Below, piece after piece: positions 61,701-64,000 of a stretch of 64,000 bases of DNA. Origin of the DNA: Rhizobium terrae (GTDB lineage: Bacteria; Pseudomonadota; Alphaproteobacteria; Rhizobiales; Rhizobiaceae); contig NZ_QJKM01000010.1 in the NCBI RefSeq assembly GCF_003425685.1, positions 124,001 to 188,000 on the forward strand, given 5' to 3'. Each line of letters opens with the position of its first letter. The stretch's first letter is position 1. The notes beneath the pieces are model-generated. The model was not told where the DNA came from, did not search any database, and saw only the letters and a program-made list of their open reading frames with translations. Position numbers and translations under genes: made by a program.

Positions 61701-64000
61701 ATGAATGTTGTCGTCGTAGAATCTCCCGCTAAAGCCAAGACCATCAATAAGTATCTCGGCTCCGGCTATAAGGTTCTCGCCTCTTTCGGCCACGTGCGCG
61801 ATCTTCCGGCCAAGGATGGTTCGGTGCTTCCCGACCAGGATTTCGAAATGTCCTGGGAGGTCGATGCCGCGTCCCAGAAGCGCATGAAAGACATAGCCGA
61901 CGCAGTCAAAGGCTCGGACGGCCTTTTCCTCGCGACCGACCCGGATCGCGAAGGCGAGGCCATTTCCTGGCACGTGCTCGATCTGTTGAAGAAGAAGCGC
62001 GTGCTGGGCGACAAGCCGGTCAAACGTGTCGTCTTCAACGCGATCACCAAGAAAGCCGTGCTCGACGCGATGGCCGCCCCCCGCGATATCGACGTGCCGC
62101 TGGTGGATGCCTATCTGGCCCGCCGCGCACTCGACTATCTGGTCGGCTTCAATCTCTCGCCCGTCTTGTGGCGCAAGTTGCCCGGCGCCCGATCGGCCGG
62201 CCGCGTGCAGTCGGTGGCGCTGCGTCTCGTTTGCGATCGCGAATCGGAGATCGAGCGTTTCGTTTCGGAGGAGTACTGGAACCTTTCCGCCCTGCTTCGC
62301 ACCCCGCGCGGCGACGAGTTCGAGGCAAAGCTCGTATCCGCCGACGGCAAGCGGCTGCAGGGCCGTGCGATCAAGAACGCAGAGGATGCCAACCGGTTGA
62401 AGGCGCTGCTCGACGGCGCGGCCTATACGGTCGATACCGTCGAGGCGAAACCGGTCAAGCGCAATCCCGGCCCGCCCTTCACCACCTCCACGTTGCAGCA
62501 GGCTGCATCCTCCAATCTCGGTTTCAACGCGTCCCGCACCATGCAGGTGGCCCAGAAACTTTATGAAGGCGTCGATATCGGCGGCGAAACCCTCGGTCTG
62601 ATCACCTATATGCGTACGGACGGCGTGCAGATGGCGCCGGAAGCGATCGATGCGGCGCGGCACGCCATCGCTGACCAGTTCGGCGACCGCTACCTGCCGG
62701 AAAAGCCGCGCTTTTATTCCACCAAGGCGAAAAATGCCCAGGAAGCGCACGAGGCGATCCGCCCGACCGATTTCAACCGCTCGCCGGACAAGGTGAAGCG
62801 TTTCCTCGACGCCGATCAGGCCCGTCTCTACGAGCTGATCTGGAAGCGCGGCATCGCCAGCCAGATGGCGTCCGCCGAAATCGAGCGCACCACGGTCGAA
62901 ATCCTCGCCGACAACAGCGGCCAGAAGGCGGGCTTGAGGGCCGTCGGCTCGGTCATCCGCTTCGACGGCTTCCTCGGCGCCTATATGGACAGCCGCGAGG
63001 ATGCCGACAAATCGGAGGATGACGAAGAGGACGGCCGCCTCCCGGAAATCAACGCGCGAGAAAAGCTCGACAAGCGCAAGGTGAATGCCAGCCAGCACTT
63101 CACCGAGCCGCCGCCGCGTTATTCGGAAGCCTCGCTGATCAAGAAGATGGAAGAACTCGGCATCGGCCGCCCCTCTACCTATGCCGCAACGTTGAAGACA
63201 CTGTCCGACCGTGAATATATTACGGTGGACAAGCGCAAGCTGATCCCGCATTCCAAGGGGCGGCTGGTGACGGCCTTCCTCGAAAGCTTCTTCACCAAAT
63301 ACGTGGAATACGACTTCACCGCCGATCTGGAAGAAAAGCTCGACAAGATTTCCGCCGGCGAACTCGACTGGAAGCAGGTGCTGCGGGAATTCTGGCAGGA
63401 TTTCTTCAGCCAGATCGAAGACACCAAGGAACTGCGCGTCACCAACGTGCTCGATGCGCTGAACGAAACGCTTGCGCCGCTGGTCTTCCCGAAGCGGGAA
63501 GACGGTAGCGATCCGCGCATCTGCCAGGTCTGCGGTACCGGCAATCTTTCGCTGAAGCTCGGCAAATACGGCGCCTTCGTCGGCTGCTCGAACTATCCGG
63601 AATGCAATTACACCCGCCAGCTTTCTTCCGAAGGCGGTGCGGAAGCGGAGGCGAACGGCCTCAACGAACCGAAGGCGCTGGGCGCCGATCCGCATACGGG
63701 CGAGGAACTGACGCTGCGTTCGGGCCGGTTCGGGCCCTATATCCAGCGCGGCGACGGCAAGGAAGCCAAGCGCTCGTCGCTGCCCAAGGGCTGGAGGCCG
63801 GAGGATATCGATCATGAAAAGGCGCTGGCGCTGATCAACCTGCCGCGCGACGTCGGCCAGCATCCCGAATCGGGCAAGATGATTTCCGCAGGCCTCGGCC
63901 GCTATGGGCCGTTCCTGCTGCATGACGGGACCTATGCCAATCTCGAAAGCATCGAGGACGTTTTCTCGATCGGCCTCAACCGCGCCGTGACCGTGCTTGC
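61701..64000 (+). CDS. topA: DNA topoisomerase I, 3' end outside the window
   Basis: At least 766 codons, still open at the window edge. Type IA topoisomerase that relaxes negative supercoils: TOPRIM domain with VVVESPAKAKTINKYLGSGY and FLATDPDREGEAISWHVLD, the catalytic Tyr in GLITYMRTDGVQMAPEA, DNA-gate motif NAQEAHEAIRPTDFNRSP and EELGIGRPSTYAATLKTLSD. One zinc-ribbon (CQVCGTGNLSLK, then GCSNYPECNYTRQL) and topoisomerase C-terminal repeats (LRSGRFGPYIQRGDGKEAKR, ISAGLGRYGPFLLHDGTYAN) follow. Confidence 0.97.
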   Translation, partial: MNVVVVESPAKAKTINKYLGSGYKVLASFGHVRDLPAKDGSVLPDQDFEMSWEVDAASQKRMKDIADAVKGSDGLFLATDPDREGEAISWHVLDLLKKKRVLGDKPVKRVVFNAITKKAVLDAMAAPRDIDVPLVDAYLARRALDYLVGFNLSPVLWRKLPGARSAGRVQSVALRLVCDRESEIERFVSEEYWNLSALLRTPRGDEFEAKLVSADGKRLQGRAIKNAEDANRLKALLDGAAYTVDTVEAKPVKRNPGPPFTTSTLQQAASSNLGFNASRTMQVAQKLYEGVDIGGETLGLITYMRTDGVQMAPEAIDAARHAIADQFGDRYLPEKPRFYSTKAKNAQEAHEAIRPTDFNRSPDKVKRFLDADQARLYELIWKRGIASQMASAEIERTTVEILADNSGQKAGLRAVGSVIRFDGFLGAYMDSREDADKSEDDEEDGRLPEINAREKLDKRKVNASQHFTEPPPRYSEASLIKKMEELGIGRPSTYAATLKTLSDREYITVDKRKLIPHSKGRLVTAFLESFFTKYVEYDFTADLEEKLDKISAGELDWKQVLREFWQDFFSQIEDTKELRVTNVLDALNETLAPLVFPKREDGSDPRICQVCGTGNLSLKLGKYGAFVGCSNYPECNYTRQLSSEGGAEAEANGLNEPKALGADPHTGEELTLRSGRFGPYIQRGDGKEAKRSSLPKGWRPEDIDHEKALALINLPRDVGQHPESGKMISAGLGRYGPFLLHDGTYANLESIEDVFSIGLNRAVTVL

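Noticed and set aside
61683..63923. 746-codon minus-strand frame opposite topA
   Set aside because: The topA gene on the plus strand has all catalytic motifs and stays open to the window edge; the minus frame has none.

Overview
This is a chromosomal segment of an alphaproteobacterium, most likely a member of the Rhizobiaceae (Rhizobium, Agrobacterium, Ensifer or relatives). The evidence is high GC, the gene orders accB-accC-aat-DUF2155-NDUFA12, pyrB-pyrC'-plsY-topA and gatC-gatA, an RNase E with a long acidic insert, a mosaic intergenic repeat of the type known from rhizobia, and a small rhizobial protein next to topA. No plasmid or phage replication origin and no CRISPR array is seen. The window opens in the translation block tRNA-Tyr, tRNA-Gly, tuf, tRNA-Trp (secE would lie beyond base 1) and ends inside topA.

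Layout. 0-6 kb: tRNA-Trp, a divergent pair of KpsS-like capsule glycosyltransferase genes lying between tuf and tRNA-Trp, a duplicated tuf 3' end, tuf, a secreted protein, tRNA-Gly and tRNA-Tyr. 6-9.3 kb: rlmB-cysQ and UDP-glucose dehydrogenase. 9.3-11.6 kb: a two-gene operon of a Cache/HAMP receptor with no output domain and a bacterial pentameric ligand-gated ion channel. 12-15.8 kb: an arsenic island (DUF6428, arsR, two kinds of arsenate reductase, an aquaglyceroporin, an MFS exporter) with a clear ArsR operator. 15.8-20.3 kb: a two-component system divergent from an envelope operon of small Cys-pair-repeat proteins, a sterol-desaturase-like enzyme and an SH3b protein. 20.4-23.7 kb: a decayed prophage ending at the 3' end of a tRNA-Thr and carrying a toxin-antitoxin pair. 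24-32 kb: nadK, TetR/MFS pair, prfB with its programmed frameshift, PBP1A and amiC. 32-41 kb: rne, a DsbA-like protein, aroQ, accBC, aat, DUF2155, NDUFA12. 41-52 kb: the gatB...gatA-gatC interval, which has collected acetyltransferases, YjhX, a slipin gene preceded by two tandem non-canonical tRNA genes, and a small degenerate mobile island with HicAB that has split an acetyltransferase gene. 52-64 kb: ruvX, truncated haemoglobin, TetR/AEC transporter, AidB-like dehydrogenase, pyrB with an inactive-type dihydroorotase, plsY and topA; dprA, normally between the last two, is not seen.

How it fits together. Most of the window is housekeeping (translation, cell wall, fatty acid and pyrimidine synthesis). 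Accessory DNA sits at four places: beside tuf, in the ars/envelope segment, at tRNA-Thr, and between gatA and gatB. The items I find most worth following are the channel-receptor operon, the slipin gene with its two odd tRNAs, and the Cys-pair/TGPRG repeat proteins linked to a two-component system. All functional statements rest on reading motifs and context by eye; no searches were run.
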